Shown one piece after another: positions 23,245-34,315 of a stretch of 64,000 nt of DNA. Each line of letters starts with the position of its first letter. Position 1 is the first letter of the stretch. The notes beneath the pieces were generated by a model. That model saw nothing but the letters and a program-made list of their open reading frames with translations, was not told the origin of the DNA and did no database searches. The translations under genes and the position numbers were made by a program. The stretch covers positions 8,538,962 to 8,602,961 of the forward strand of contig CM038720.1 of the NCBI GenBank assembly GCA_021613375.1, in the 5' to 3' direction. Origin of the DNA: Megaleporinus macrocephalus (taxonomy: Eukaryota > Chordata > Actinopteri > Characiformes > Anostomidae).

Positions 23245-23734
23245 GATTTTCAGTTCTGTCTGTGGTAATTGACAGTACCTGCGTTTGCATGCAGCCTGTT
23301 GATCCAGTAATAATCTGATTAATATCTTAGTTGCAACAAAGTATGCACCTCATCAGGAATAGATCAGTCCAGTAAAATCCATTCCAAATGCAATTTCTAT
23401 CCGATCATTTAAATAATACATTACATAATAGCAATGTAAATGCCTGTATCTGATTACATCCCCAATCAGACAGTTTTAAAGCATTTGCAATATAACCCTG
23501 TAACGGTCACATCTACACTAATAAATACTCTGGTACTGGTGGAGATTTTGATCAGATTGTTGAGTAGCGTGTCCATATAAACACCTCTAATTCTAGAATC
23601 AGTATGAATTCACAGTATGAATCAGTTTGTGTTTGTAATGTATAGAAATAACTGTCGTTGGTAATTGACAGTACTCGCGTTTACATGCAGCCTAAAAACC
23701 CAGTAATAATCAGACTAATATCTTAGTATACAGG

Positions 23735-23814
<80 letters not shown>

Positions 23815-24735
23815 TCATTGGGAATAGACTAGTCTGATAGAATCCATTCCAAATGCAATTTCAATCCAATTAAAAGAGATGACTAATCCTGTAAATCTAC
23901 ACTAACTGATACTCTGGTGGTTGTAAACTGGTGTAGATTTTGATCAGATTGTTGAGTAGAGTGTCCATATAAACACCTGTTTAATTCTAGAATCAGTATG
24001 AATTCATTCAGATCTTATGGGTAATGTATATTTATAACTGGCTGTTGTAATTGACTGGCGTTTACATGCAGCCTGATGATTCAGTAATAATCAGACTAAT
24101 ATCTTAATTGGAACAAAATATGTATACACCTGAATAAATTAGTCCAATAGAATCCATTCCAAATGCAATTTCTATCCAATTGAAAGAGATGACTAATCCT
24201 GTAAATCTACACTAACTGATACTCTGGTGGTTGTAAACTGGTGGAGCTTTTGATCAGATTGTTGAGTAGAGTGTCCATATGAACACCTGTTGACTCAGTT
24301 CTTCCGGAGTATATTTATACTGTCTGTGGTAATTGAGAGTACTGGTGTTAACATGCAGCCTGATGATTCAGTAATAATCAGACTAATACACCTTATTGGG
24401 AATAGATTAGTCCAGTAGAATCCATTCCAAATGCAATTTCTATCCAATTGAAAGAGATGGAGAATCCTGTGAATGATCTATTACATAGAAAGATAATAGC
24501 TGTGTAAGTGCCTGTATCTGATTACTTTCCCAATCAGAAAGTTTCAGTACATTCTGAACGTGTGCATTTGCATAATGGGTGGAGTTTATAACCCTGTAAC
24601 GGTAGCGTCTACACTAACTGATACTCTGGTGGTTGTAAACTGGTGGAGTTTTTCTTTAGATTGTTGAGTAGAGTGTTCATATGAATGTCTCTTTAATTCT
24701 ATTCATTCTAACCAGTATGAATTCACTCGGACTGG
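23245..24735. repeat. Tandem array of about 0.3-0.4 kb units, four copies
   Basis: The phrase catgcagcct plus cagtaataatc(t/a)ga recurs with gcagcct at 23291, 23687, 24068 and 24355. Each is followed by tccattccaaatgcaattt and an actctggtgg...gatcagattgttgagtag block. Spacings are 396, 381 and 287 bp. The second copy has acquired a (TA)n tract. The array ends just 3' of the connexin stop. Confidence 0.85.
23731..23812. repeat. (TA)n microsatellite
   Basis: About 80 bp of pure (TA)n that interrupts the second unit of the surrounding array. Confidence 0.97.
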
Positions 24736-24832
24736 CGAAAATCTCGGCTTGTAAACACAACCAGTGTGATGCAGGAGAAGCAAATAGAGGTCATGCCACT
24801 GAACTGTTTGTTTCAGGCCTCAGAAATACAGT

Positions 24833-25918
24833 TCACAGCCAGGACTTCTTGCATTCGGGCAGTTTGGCATGCTGCTTGTCGTCTGGTCCTCTGGTGTACT
24901 CCACAGTGGAGTCTGTCTCAAAGGAGATAGAGGTTCCGTGTGCAGCTACGGGGCAGTTCGCCCCATTCTCCAGGGTCACCGGAGGGGAAGGGTGCAGCAG
25001 CAGGTGCCCCCGGAGGGAGTGAGTGAGCTTCAGCAGGAGAGGCTTGGGATTGGCGTAATTAGTGTGTAGGCGCTGCGCGGGGCTCCGGCCCTCGTCCTTC
25101 TCGCAGCACGTGGAGCAGGCGAGGCAGATGATCCTCAGGACGTAGACCCAGCCCAGGTAATGCAGCTCCACCACGTTGAGCAGGAAGCAGCCCAGGCCGA
25201 TGCTGAACATGAAGTTGAGGAAGATGGTCTTCTCGGTGGCGCGAGACACGAAGCAGTCCGTCCGGTTGGGGCACGGATACGTTTCGCACTGGAACAGGTA
25301 CGGCACCTCGAAGCCGAACAAGCAGCACTGACCCACGAGGAACACGAGCTCCATGATGGAGCGCAGCACCACGTGTACGATGTACGTGAGCAGCACGTGA
25401 CTGGACAGCTCAGTGGGATCCTTGTCTACTTCACCAAAATCCTCCACCAGCAAATTCTGGTCCAGGCCTTCCACCTCCTGAGACGGGCCCCAGACCTCCT
25501 CAGATCGAGCTGGCAAGGTGGAAGTTTTGAGCTCCAGCGCCTCCTCGCGATCGGTCTCCGAAGCAGTCGTCTTGGGCACCGTCTCCTTCGATGCCTTCTC
25601 ACGCTTCTCATCTTTGGCGATCTTGTGCAGCACGTAGATGACGTAGAAGATGGACGGCGTGGAGACCAGCACAATCTGGAAGACCCAGAAGCGCAGGTGG
25701 GAGACCGGGGCGAAGGTGTCGTAGCAAACGTTGCTGCAGCCAGGCTGCAGAGTGTTGCAGGTGAACTTGGACTGCTCGTCGCTGTATACGGCGTCGCCCA
25801 CCAGCGCCACCAGCAGGATGCGGAAGATCAGCAGCATGGTCAGCCAAATCTTGCCGATCACCGTCGAGTGGTTCTGCACCTCCGTCAGGAAGCGGCCGAG
25901 AATGGACCAGTCTCCCAT
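24833..25918 (-). CDS. Connexin (gap-junction subunit, gamma/delta type)
   Basis: A complete 361-residue connexin: six subunits form a hemichannel, and two docked hemichannels pass ions and small molecules between cells. Four membrane spans are visible at about 20-42, 76-98, 174-200 and 230-258. Extracellular loop 1 has C54-x6-C61-x3-C65 inside the signature CNTLQPGCSNVCYD; loop 2 has C211-x4-C216-x5-C222. The cytoplasmic loop (about 100-172) is long and acidic. A cysteine cluster, CLACSTCC, follows TM4. The tail ends S-W-L, which fits a class I PDZ ligand. The N-terminal half (HSTVIGKIWLT, DEQSKFTCNT) recalls Cx45/Cx47, while MGDW and CNTLQPGC recall Cx36-type delta connexins; fish Cx36.7-like is a candidate, so no symbol is given. 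The coding region is one exon, as usual. The ATG has an A at -3 and a G at +4. Confidence 0.95.
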   Translation of the reverse strand: MGDWSILGRFLTEVQNHSTVIGKIWLTMLLIFRILLVALVGDAVYSDEQSKFTCNTLQPGCSNVCYDTFAPVSHLRFWVFQIVLVSTPSIFYVIYVLHKIAKDEKREKASKETVPKTTASETDREEALELKTSTLPARSEEVWGPSQEVEGLDQNLLVEDFGEVDKDPTELSSHVLLTYIVHVVLRSIMELVFLVGQCCLFGFEVPYLFQCETYPCPNRTDCFVSRATEKTIFLNFMFSIGLGCFLLNVVELHYLGWVYVLRIICLACSTCCEKDEGRSPAQRLHTNYANPKPLLLKLTHSLRGHLLLHPSPPVTLENGANCPVAAHGTSISFETDSTVEYTRGPDDKQHAKLPECKKSWL

Positions 25919-25926
25919 TCTTCAAG
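25919..25926 (-). other. Connexin 5'-UTR acceptor region
   Basis: On the minus strand ctcttctgtatctttgagcag ends 8 nt before the ATG, a good splice acceptor (AG at 25927-25928). This suggests a separate upstream non-coding exon, as in most connexin genes. That exon was not located. Confidence 0.55.
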
Positions 25927-26167
25927 CTGCTCAAAGATACAGAAGAGGCAGAGAACATAAAACTACTTGAGTTAATACGCTAGCACTTACAGTTCCATCC
26001 ACTTAGACATCATTAAAGAGGAACATAAACATTCCAAACTAATTACATTAAGATACCGAATGGTTCTAGACAAAACATAATTGGTGTGATGGGAACCAGA
26101 CGTCGAAAGAATTTAGTGCCTCTAAAAGTTTCCTCATGGAAGGCTACTTGCAGTGATCTTTTATATA

Positions 26168-26664
26168 CACTACCACTCAAAAGTTTAGGATCACATTAGA
26201 ATTTAATTTTATGCTATTTTCATGCAATTCACAAACAACATTGTCCATTTCACAATTAATGTAAGTGTATCAGATGATTTTTAAGAATAAAAATGTTTGT
26301 ATTAAAGTCTATTTTTGTATAGAGGCTTATTTTACATATAGTCCTATTATCAGCAATTCTCAGTCCTCTGTCTAAATCTCCTGGTATGACCACCAATCCA
26401 AGTTAAGGATGTTGTTGGGCTAATTGGTTGGTTCACAGCTGAAAAACATTCTACTAATAAGTGAGTATAAAAGGGAGAACAACATTCTAGGTTAGTTTAG
26501 TATCTGAAGCATCAGCAGTTGAAGGCTTGCTGACCGACTCAAAATGACCAGAAAGAAACAACTTTCTTTAGAGACCCGTCAGTCCATTGTTGTATTAAGG
26601 AAGGAAGATACTCCATTGAAAACAAGAAACTTTCACTGTGATCCCAAACCTTTGAGCGGTAGTG
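26168..26664 (+). mobile_element. Tc1/mariner-type MITE (family B), intact copy
   Basis: 497 bp with ends CACTACCACTCAAAAGTTTA and ...ctttgagcggtagtg. TA flanks both sides (26166-26167, 26665-26666), followed by a short (TA)n run. It includes the truncated transposase start near 26544. It lies about 240 bp upstream of the connexin coding exon, in its 5' region. Confidence 0.9.
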
Positions 26665-26844
26665 TATATATATATATATATGATCACTGGTATCCCACAG
26701 CTTACTTCACATAGCTGGTACAGTGTTATACTTTGTATTGGAATCTGTGTATTTCTCCATTACATACATTACATGAACAACTTGCACTAAAGGGCCATTT
26801 GCATTGATTTGTTCATTAAATAAATGTTAAATGTTAATACGTCT

Positions 26845-27385
26845 AGTCAAGTAGGCCTTTAAGCTTCAAGTACAGCTCGGCTAGACCCTCCATCCCTCAA
26901 CATGCAAGCGACAAGACTCTTCTCTGTCCTGGCACCCAGATGGTGGAATGAACCTCCACTGGCTGCCTAAACAGCAGACGCTCAGCAGGGTCTTCAAAGG
27001 CAGACAGAAGACCCACCTCTTTGTGAAGCAACAAGTCACATTGCACTCACACACTTCTACGCACTAAGTATGAACATTGGCTGGGTATTCCTAGATACTG
27101 CACTTGTAACCCTGTGTTTTATTATCTGCTCTATTTCTGTCGGGCTAGGTATCTCTAGGTATCGCACTTATAGTGTATCTAAACTTTTATTTTGTTGTCC
27201 TCTCTCCTGGTATCAGCACTGGCCCTTGTTTCTGGCAGTGTTTGAGCTCGAGGGTAGTTTGGATTAAAAAACTGGTTTGTACTAGCTAGAGATATTCTGA
27301 CTGAACACAATTCAAGCACTTTTGTAACTCTAGATAAATGTGTCTGATAAAAACTATAAATGTAGATGTAAATATGTAAAGAAAG
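26845..27385 (+). pseudogene. LINE 3' end: reverse-transcriptase C-terminus plus tail
   Basis: Fragments in shifted frames read ATRLFSVLAPRWWNEPPLAA and then FKGRQKTHLF. This is the conserved C-terminal signature of fish L2-like LINE ORF2 proteins (..LF..LAP..WN.LP.......F+..L+THLF). Frameshifts and stops break it. The untranslated tail follows (aggtatcgcacttatagtgt, ...tctagataaatgtgtctgat) with a terminal short repeat around 27345-27380. A dead, 5'-truncated insertion. Confidence 0.75.
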
Positions 27386-29373
27386 GAATCTACTTTTTCA
27401 TTTGTGCTCGGTTGCATTTTAGTCCTTCACACTTAGATGGCCCATTCAGGTGGCTAGCGGTACCATTAGCACTGGTACTAGGTTAGCTTAGCAATTGTGC
27501 TTTCCAATTATAACACTCTTACTTCTACTTAAGTATATATACTCGTGAGGGAATCTACTCTTTCCTTATTTACTTTTAGACCTTCACATTTGTGGTTCTT
27601 AGTTTGTTTTTTTAGGTTTAATTTCATCCTGCTGTGTTGCTGCAGCACTGGTTGCTAACTTTGTTTTGCTAATACTCACACCTTTTACTCTGGAGCTAAT
27701 TTTTAGACCACAAAGACCCTAAAAACAGACATACTGAGCCCAACAAACTTCAGTCCCTGTCAGGATGTACTAAAAAGTTTTGTTGCAGTTCAGAATCCAG
27801 TTTTTGGATGTGATACTTTTTTCACTCAAGCCAGTTTATGCTAGCTATGTTGCGCTGAGGCCCTATTTCACTGAAGTAGCAACACTTTCGCTCCTCTACC
27901 TTAAAGAGGCTGTTTGTTAGATTGCGGCTCTTCATTGTCACACAAGCAAGGTCATCTCTGGGCCAGAGTCAGACGCTGACCTGAGCTGCCCTTTGCCAGA
28001 TCAGCACAACCAAGAGGCTGTAGCCTCGAGCTAAAGCATCACAGTCTTCACAGGCCAAGAGGGGAGTCTGATGACTCAAACCCGTCTATCTGTTATTGCA
28101 TGAGCTGGAAATTACACTTAGTGTAGATCGATGGATCCTTTCTATGCTTAAGAACTAAACTATTACATATCAATTGTACAGACAGCTATAAGACTGGGTT
28201 CTTCTGGGTTCTACATTTACATGTAGGCTCACCAGCATGGTGAATAGAACAGTGTATCTATAAATATCAGATGTTCTCATGTATACAGTTCCAAAAGCCT
28301 CCTAATGCACAACAGAAAGCAAGATATCATAGATTTTGATCTACTCACCTTTCCTTCTTTCCGATTCAGAACTGGAAAAATGCCAAAGCATGCGTTCGGC
28401 ATAACTATATTTGCAGTGGGTGCCAGTTACCGAGCTTGCTATAGACTCCATTGAGCTGGATGCGGTGAGAATGGGCTGACCACACATATTCCCTTAGTCC
28501 ATCGGAAACATTCATTGTACTGTATCTGAACAACAAGCACTCAGTGTACAGTGGGACAAAGATTAAACGCACAATGGGGCCCACCTTTTCTAAGCGGCTA
28601 TTCACAGCCAAGTGCAGAGTTCAAAGAACGTCCCGGAAAAGGACAATAACAGTGACATGACTTTTTTTAAGTACAAGAGAACAAAAATATACAGTCCAGA
28701 ACACAGATGGCTTTCATATCTTGTGATGGAACCAAGCTGTTATTGATGATCCATTGACTTGAGGCTCATCCTGGTTTCTGGTTCAAATAGTATTCTGCTG
28801 GTGGCCTTGCATCAAGCTTGATGTCATAACAAACACACTCTTGCACCGAATTGGGTCATCTAGCCCATGTACCCTACAAAGCATCTACTGCCGTTATCTT
28901 TAACGCTGCTGCTCCACTGTTGTTAGATGAACTGAGCCGAAATAGATGGTATCAACTATCCTGACAGATGATTTTTAATAATACTTCCAGCGTGTAAGAC
29001 CACAGACACAGATATCAGTGCAGCATCACAAGCGAGCAGTCAAAACATCATCATGTGATGAAACAGCACGGCAACAGGAGCTACAAGGAGACGTCTTTGC
29101 AGAATGACACCCCTAAAAAAGATGCTCCCAGCATAAGGATTTCAGAAGAAGCTTGATTTCATATAACTGTAAAATGGCTTACGCAATACAGCACACCCTC
29201 CCCACTACATTCTGATCACTGTAACGATGAATTATATGTTGGCAAATAATAATAAGCTGCAAGCTTTAACCTATCAACCTATGTAAGGACCATTCTGGCC
29301 TAACATTAGCGATTAAAGGGCCCATATATAGAAGCTATGCAGTTAAATACATTGTTTCTGTGATGTCATTTAC
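27386..29373. other. Intergenic sequence, no gene seen
   Basis: About 2 kb with no coding exon, RNA gene or clear repeat recognised. It lies upstream of the connexin. Confidence 0.5.
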
Positions 29374-29375
29374 AT

Positions 29376-29893
29376 ACACTACTGTGCAAAAAGTCTAAGC
29401 TGATTGTTTAAATGTCTTTATCTGATCAATAATTGTATTCTCACTAGTAAAAACACCAGATCTGATTAGAACAGATGTAAATAATAATACATACAATACA
29501 AAGTAACATGAAAATCTTATTGTGAAAGAAGTAGATCATATCTTGAGCTCCAGTTTGAAGAACAAAGTTAGGTTCCAGATTTCTCCTGGACGCCCCAGAC
29601 ATTGTATGAATGTATTCAGTTCCTTCAGCAGCAATCTTGATTCAGCTTAATGAATTACTGAGCAGTCAAAGCAGGTATTAGCTGAGAACTGTACATAATA
29701 CTGGGTTGTTTATAGAAGGAGAAGCTTGAAAAGAGTCAAATAAACACACTGACGTATGTAAAAGCACTACTTACTCTATTAATACTGTTAAATACTGTTA
29801 CTGTGGATAAAATAGAAGCTTCCGGTCTGAAAAAAATAGCTTTTTAAATATAATAATGTCCTTAGGGCCCTAAAACTTTTGCACAGCTCTGCA
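29376..29893. mobile_element. Tc1/mariner-type MITE (family D)
   Basis: The left end ctactgtgcaaaaagtctaa and the right end ...taaaacttttgcacagctc are inverted versions of each other around a roughly 500-bp AT-rich interior without a reading frame. The actgtgcaaaag terminus is typical of a fish Tc1 family. Exact ends are uncertain by a few bases. Confidence 0.7.
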
Positions 29894-30103
29894 TATCCAC
29901 CTACTCCAGTCTACAGCAGTTTAGCACTGTCCACTCATATTCAAGTCCTAGGAGTGCTTTTCTGAATGAGGCACAATACAGGACAGCCAATTAGAACAGC
30001 CAGTTTCATTCAAATGGATAAAGAGAGGCTGGAAACGAGGCATGTTTGGTACATAAAACCAAACAAATGTTAACATTAGGAAGAAAAAATAAAATATAAT
30101 ATC

Positions 30104-30105
<2 letters not shown>

Positions 30106-30151
<46 letters not shown>
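30106..30151. repeat. (TA)n microsatellite
   Basis: About 45 bp of (TA)n. Confidence 0.95.
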
Positions 30152-30154
<3 letters not shown>

Positions 30155-30155
<1 letters not shown>

Positions 30156-30320
30156 TTTATGCACCGATGTTGTCACAAAGCAGCTTTTCACGAAAATCTG
30201 GGTCCAACACCACTGCCCCCAATGAGCAAGCCAGAAAAACCTCCCTCAGATCACGAGGAAGAACCTCGAGAGGAACCAGACTCAAAAAGGGGAACCCAGG
30301 AAAAGAAAACATTGCTGATT
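30155..30320 (+). repeat. Interspersed fish repeat (cctcgagaggaaccagactc type)
   Basis: The phrase aaaacctccctcagatcacg ... gaggaaccagactcaaaaag resembles a repeat common in otophysan genomes. Recognised from memory of the phrase only; no second copy is in the window. Confidence 0.45.
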
Positions 30321-30910
30321 GAGTAAGGAAAAGAAATCTTCGGGGGTGCTACTGCAATGTAGGCAAGTTTTCCACGAGCCACTGGACAGGCTCCAGCACC
30401 TCCTACGACCCATAAGTGGTTTATATGATGAACAACTGGATGTTTTCATCCATTACCGTTCTCTCACTTCATTGTCCAGCGTGTCTGACACATGATATGT
30501 CATACAACCATATGGGCCCTCTAATACATCATCACGTCATGTAGTATTCTGTGGCGCAGCACTGTGTACATCATCATTGTGTAACAGCAGGTAATGTGAC
30601 CGCCTCACAGCAAGAAGGGTCTGGGTTCGTACCCCCAGGCTGAAAAATGAGGGTCCTCCCTATGTGGAGTTTGAATGTGGAGTCACTGTGGGTCTGAGTG
30701 GGTCTCCTCCCTCAGTCCAAACACATGCACTCAGGACAGTTAGAGATTGTCCCTAGTGTGTATGTGTGTGTATCTTCTCTGTGATGTACTGGTGAATCTG
30801 TCCAATGAGCACTCCTCGTGACCCAGAAGGTTAATACGACCACCGAGACCACCACTTAAGACGGCTAGCACAGGCACTAGGTAGAGGTTATAAATACAAA
30901 GGTCATATAT

Positions 30911-31441
30911 ACCAATCAGATATAACATTGAGACCACTTCCCTATATCTCCACACACTGTCCATTGTATCAGCTCCACTGACCATATAGGAGTTACACTT
31001 ACAGACTGTAGTTCTCTGATACCCTGTTTCCTAATGGTCAGGACCCCCACAGGACCACCACAGAGCAGGTACTATTAGGGATCATTTTCAGCACAGCAGT
31101 GACAGTGTTGTGTTAGTGTGTGTCACGCTGTTGTGAGTGGATCAGAACTGTCCACCAATCAGCAACAACCAGACAGCAGTGTCCTGTGTCTGATCCACTC
31201 ACACCAGCACAGCCCACACTGTCACTGCAGTACTGAGAGTGATCCACCTCCCTAATAGTACCTGCTCTGTGGAGGTCCTGTGGTGGTCCTGGCCATTGAA
31301 GTACAGAGTAATAAAGTATACAGAGAATCAGATGAACTACAGTCTGTAAGTGTAGCTCCTATATGATCAGTGGAGCTGATACACTGGACAGTGTGTTTAG
31401 ATACCAGGAGGTGGGTTTAATGATATGGCTGATCAGTGTAT
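30911..31441. mobile_element. Large palindromic DNA element (family C), near-complete
   Basis: About 530 bp whose halves fold back on each other. The left end (ataccaatcagatataacat...gtatcagctccactgacc) is the complement of the right end (...ggagctgatacactggacag...atggctgatcagtgtat). The arms share acagactgtagttc(atctg), cacagagcaggtactattag and gagtggatcaga. Non-coding. Confidence 0.85.
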
Positions 31442-31748
31442 GGCTTCATAGCAGCTGTGTTAATTAGCAAGCAAGCTAAGTTCCCACATTCACTTGAAGT
31501 GCTCCTTTATTAAGATTTAAAAAAAAAATGAACAGCATCAAGTTTTGAAAGGAGAGCCCCATATAATTTTCAAAATCCCTACATAATTTAAGGAGATGTA
31601 AACAAAATCACTCAGAATGGTTTGATGAGAAATCCTCTGTTCTAGAGACTTGCTGAGTCAGAACTGTTCACAGTGGTGGCGATGGGAACCAGATGTTTGC
31701 CTGTAAAAGATCCTTTACAGATTGTTATTACATGAAATGGTAAGATAT

Positions 31749-33060
31749 GCACCGATCAGCCAGAACATTAAAACCACCGTCTTATATCTACATACATTGT
31801 CCATTTACAATACAGGAGCACCTTGTAGTTCTACACTTACAGACTGTAGTCCATCTGATTCTCTGATGTGGTGCTGGTGTGAGTGCCCACTCACTGTCCA
31901 ATCTAATAGACACTCCCAACTTGCTGGTCCACTGTGTAGATGCAAAGTCAGAGATGATAGCTCATCTGTTGCTGCACAGTTTATGTTCCTCTAGTCCAGG
32001 GGTGTTTAATTAGAGTCAGTAAGATCCAGTTAGAGGAGATTTTCTCAGGCCAAGGTCTGGACCGTCATCATTTCTAAGGTGTGTTCTGATTCAGTGGTGT
32101 ATCCTGTTTACTGAAGTAGCCTAGTATCAGCATCTTATACCATCAGCTACTGAAACACCAACACATCACACATACCGTTCAGTATATTTCAGTATATTTA
32201 CTGATTAAATGCTGAACTGAATTAATTATTTATACACTAATAATAAATGTTTTACTCACTTCAATAAAAACAAGAGCTATATTAAAAAAAAGATTTTTTT
32301 TTTAAAAGTGCATCTTAAAGTGTTTATTTATAGAGAAAGTAAATAAACGTGGGTCTTCTTGTTAACTCAGCTTCTCAGATTAACATGTTGGTTGTACAGA
32401 GCGGTATTCTCCAAAACTAGACGAGCAGGTTCATTCCAGAACCGTTCCTGTTAAACACTCAGTTCTCTCTGTTCACTTTTCTGTTTTTAGAGCTCCTTAT
32501 TCTTTCTGACTCGCTTTAGTCTCCAGCTGCTGTTCTCGCTTCGTATCTCGCCTGTGTGCGCGCCCCACGCCCCAATGTGCACAGATCTGATTGGCTGAGG
32601 AGCCTTCGGTGATATTACAGTGCACGTGATTGGTCTCTGAGGTCACTGCGCCGTAAAGCCCGTATACTGTAAAGACAAGAAAAGCTCCACCATTTAAAAT
32701 AAACACAGTCTAAATTAAATCATTCTTAATAGTTTATCAGTTTGGGTCCACATTGGACAACGTCTGGGTCCGGATCCAGACCACGGCCCGCCTATTAGTT
32801 ACCCCTGCTCTAGTCCTACATCAGTGGTCACAGGACACTCCCACAGCACGGTGCTGGCTGGATGTTGCGGGTTGGTGGACGATTCTTAGCCCAGCAGTGA
32901 CAATGAGGTGTTTAAATACTCCAGCAGCAGCACTGCTGTGTCTGATCCACTCACACCAGCACAACACACACTAACAGACCACCACCACGTGTGACTCAAG
33001 TGCTGAGAATGATCCTCCTCCCTGATAGTGCCTGCTCTGAGGTGACCCTGTGCTGCCTGT
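31749..33060. mobile_element. Palindromic DNA element (family C) split by a hAT insertion
   Basis: The left part at 31749-31996 (gcaccgatcagccagaacat...) and the right part at 32808-about 33060 together match the family C element at 19585. They are separated by the 811-bp hAT element at 31997-32807. The far right end is incomplete. Confidence 0.8.
31997..32807. mobile_element. hAT-type non-autonomous element nested in family C element
   Basis: Starts CAGGGGTGTTTAAT and ends ATTAGTTACCCCTG. It is flanked by a perfect 8-bp target duplication, ctctagtc (31989-31996 and 32808-32815). The length is 811 bp with no transposase. The nested order shows it is younger than the family C insertion. A short frame at 32497-32706 inside it is not supported as a gene. 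Confidence 0.92.
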
Positions 33061-34140
33061 ATCTGAAAGTGTGGCCTTTTCACTAACCAGTGCACTACGC
33101 CAAACATGGTGTAGAAGACCCAGGGCACTCAAACGATCCCATAATGCATAGCAGTAGGTAGCATATAACTGCACTGCATTGTTTATAAGTAAGGAGCAAA
33201 CCTGTATAATATTAGTGGTTGAAATCTTTTACTAATAGAGTTGTATATAGTGACCCAGAGCGAACGTGTTATCATGTTTTTATTGTTATTTTATTATAGC
33301 TTTTTTGTAATGACCAAGTTTTAACATCATATCATTATATTTTTTAAATCAGTCCCCAAAACACATTTTTTATACAAAAAATGTCTACATTTGTGCTGCG
33401 AACGCCTGGTTCCCTTCACCACCACTGTAAAGAAATCAAGAGTCTGCGAGTTTCTCTACAAATGAACCGTTACATCTAACCCGTTCAAGTGGCTGTTTAC
33501 ACCTCAAAGCCTGACATATTCTGAGATTCTAACAAAGCTGGTGGAGTTCCCCTTTACCGCCATACACTGCCTTTAAAGCGTGTCCTTAAATAACATGCAA
33601 TTTCTCTCTGGCTGCCCCTGAAATAAACACGGTAAGCACGTTAACTCAATAGGCTGCTTGTGTAAGAGTCTACAAATAACTCATTAGAAGCCGGGGGGTT
33701 AAAAATAAGACTCCATTTGTGGAAAGGTACGTTTTGCTTTGAGACTTTTACTGCAGCACACCATCAAAAAAAAAATATGAAGGAATGAGCGGCACAAAAA
33801 TGACTGATATGTGCCACCAACTACCTCCGCGTCCTGTGAGGCAAAGTGGGCCTTTGGGTTCAGCTGAAAAGAGGAGAAAAAGCCGCGTAGATATATTAGA
33901 AAATATATAAAAATATGAATTTTATCCGCCGCGCAATTGATCAACTTCTTGGCATTTATTATTTTTTTTGATATCGTCCCCTGAGAGTCTGTTGAACGCC
34001 GCATGAAAAGGGGGGTCCACGTGTGCGCGGTTCGGTAAACATAAATCTCTGTTGTCCATCCAAATTCCTGAACACATATTTAATGTTTAAAACGCAAAAT
34101 TGAACAAAATAATGCACTTATGTTGTTAAGTAAATCTCAA
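33061..34140. other. Upstream flank of vezf1
   Basis: No exon recognised. AT-rich sequence turning CpG-richer from about 33980. It may hold distal promoter elements of vezf1. Confidence 0.45.
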
Positions 34141-34144
34141 TATT

Positions 34145-34282
34145 GCACAATTTCAACAACGCTGTAGCTCCGCCCCCCCTTTCTCGGTTTTGGTTCAGCC
34201 CGGGGGTTACAGGAAGTTGTAGCCGCTGCCATGTTTAGCTGCTTTGTTGTAGATTTCTTGCAGATTTTTTTTAAGTGTTGCA
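34145..34282 (+). promoter_or_regulatory. vezf1: vezf1 core promoter and 5'-UTR
   Basis: GC-rich and TATA-less. It holds a ctccgcccccc (Sp/KLF-like) box at about 34168, an aggaagt ETS-type core at about 34211 and gccgctgccatgttt (YY1-like) at about 34223. All lie within 120 bp of the start codon. The transcription start was not determined. Confidence 0.55.
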
Positions 34283-34315
34283 ATGGAGCCGAGCTGGAGT
34301 TCATTCTTATTTCAG
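34283..34315 (+). CDS. vezf1: vezf1 exon 1 coding part
   Basis: Eleven codons, MEPSWSSFLFQ, end at CAG|GTAGGT in phase 0. They match the short N-terminus of VEZF1 (ME..W..FLFQ). The first intron is about 9.3 kb. The longer frame that reads through the donor is not the product. Confidence 0.92.

Noticed and set aside
25160..25960. 266-codon plus-strand frame and other frames over the connexin
   Set aside because: Antisense shadows of the intact connexin; no domain.
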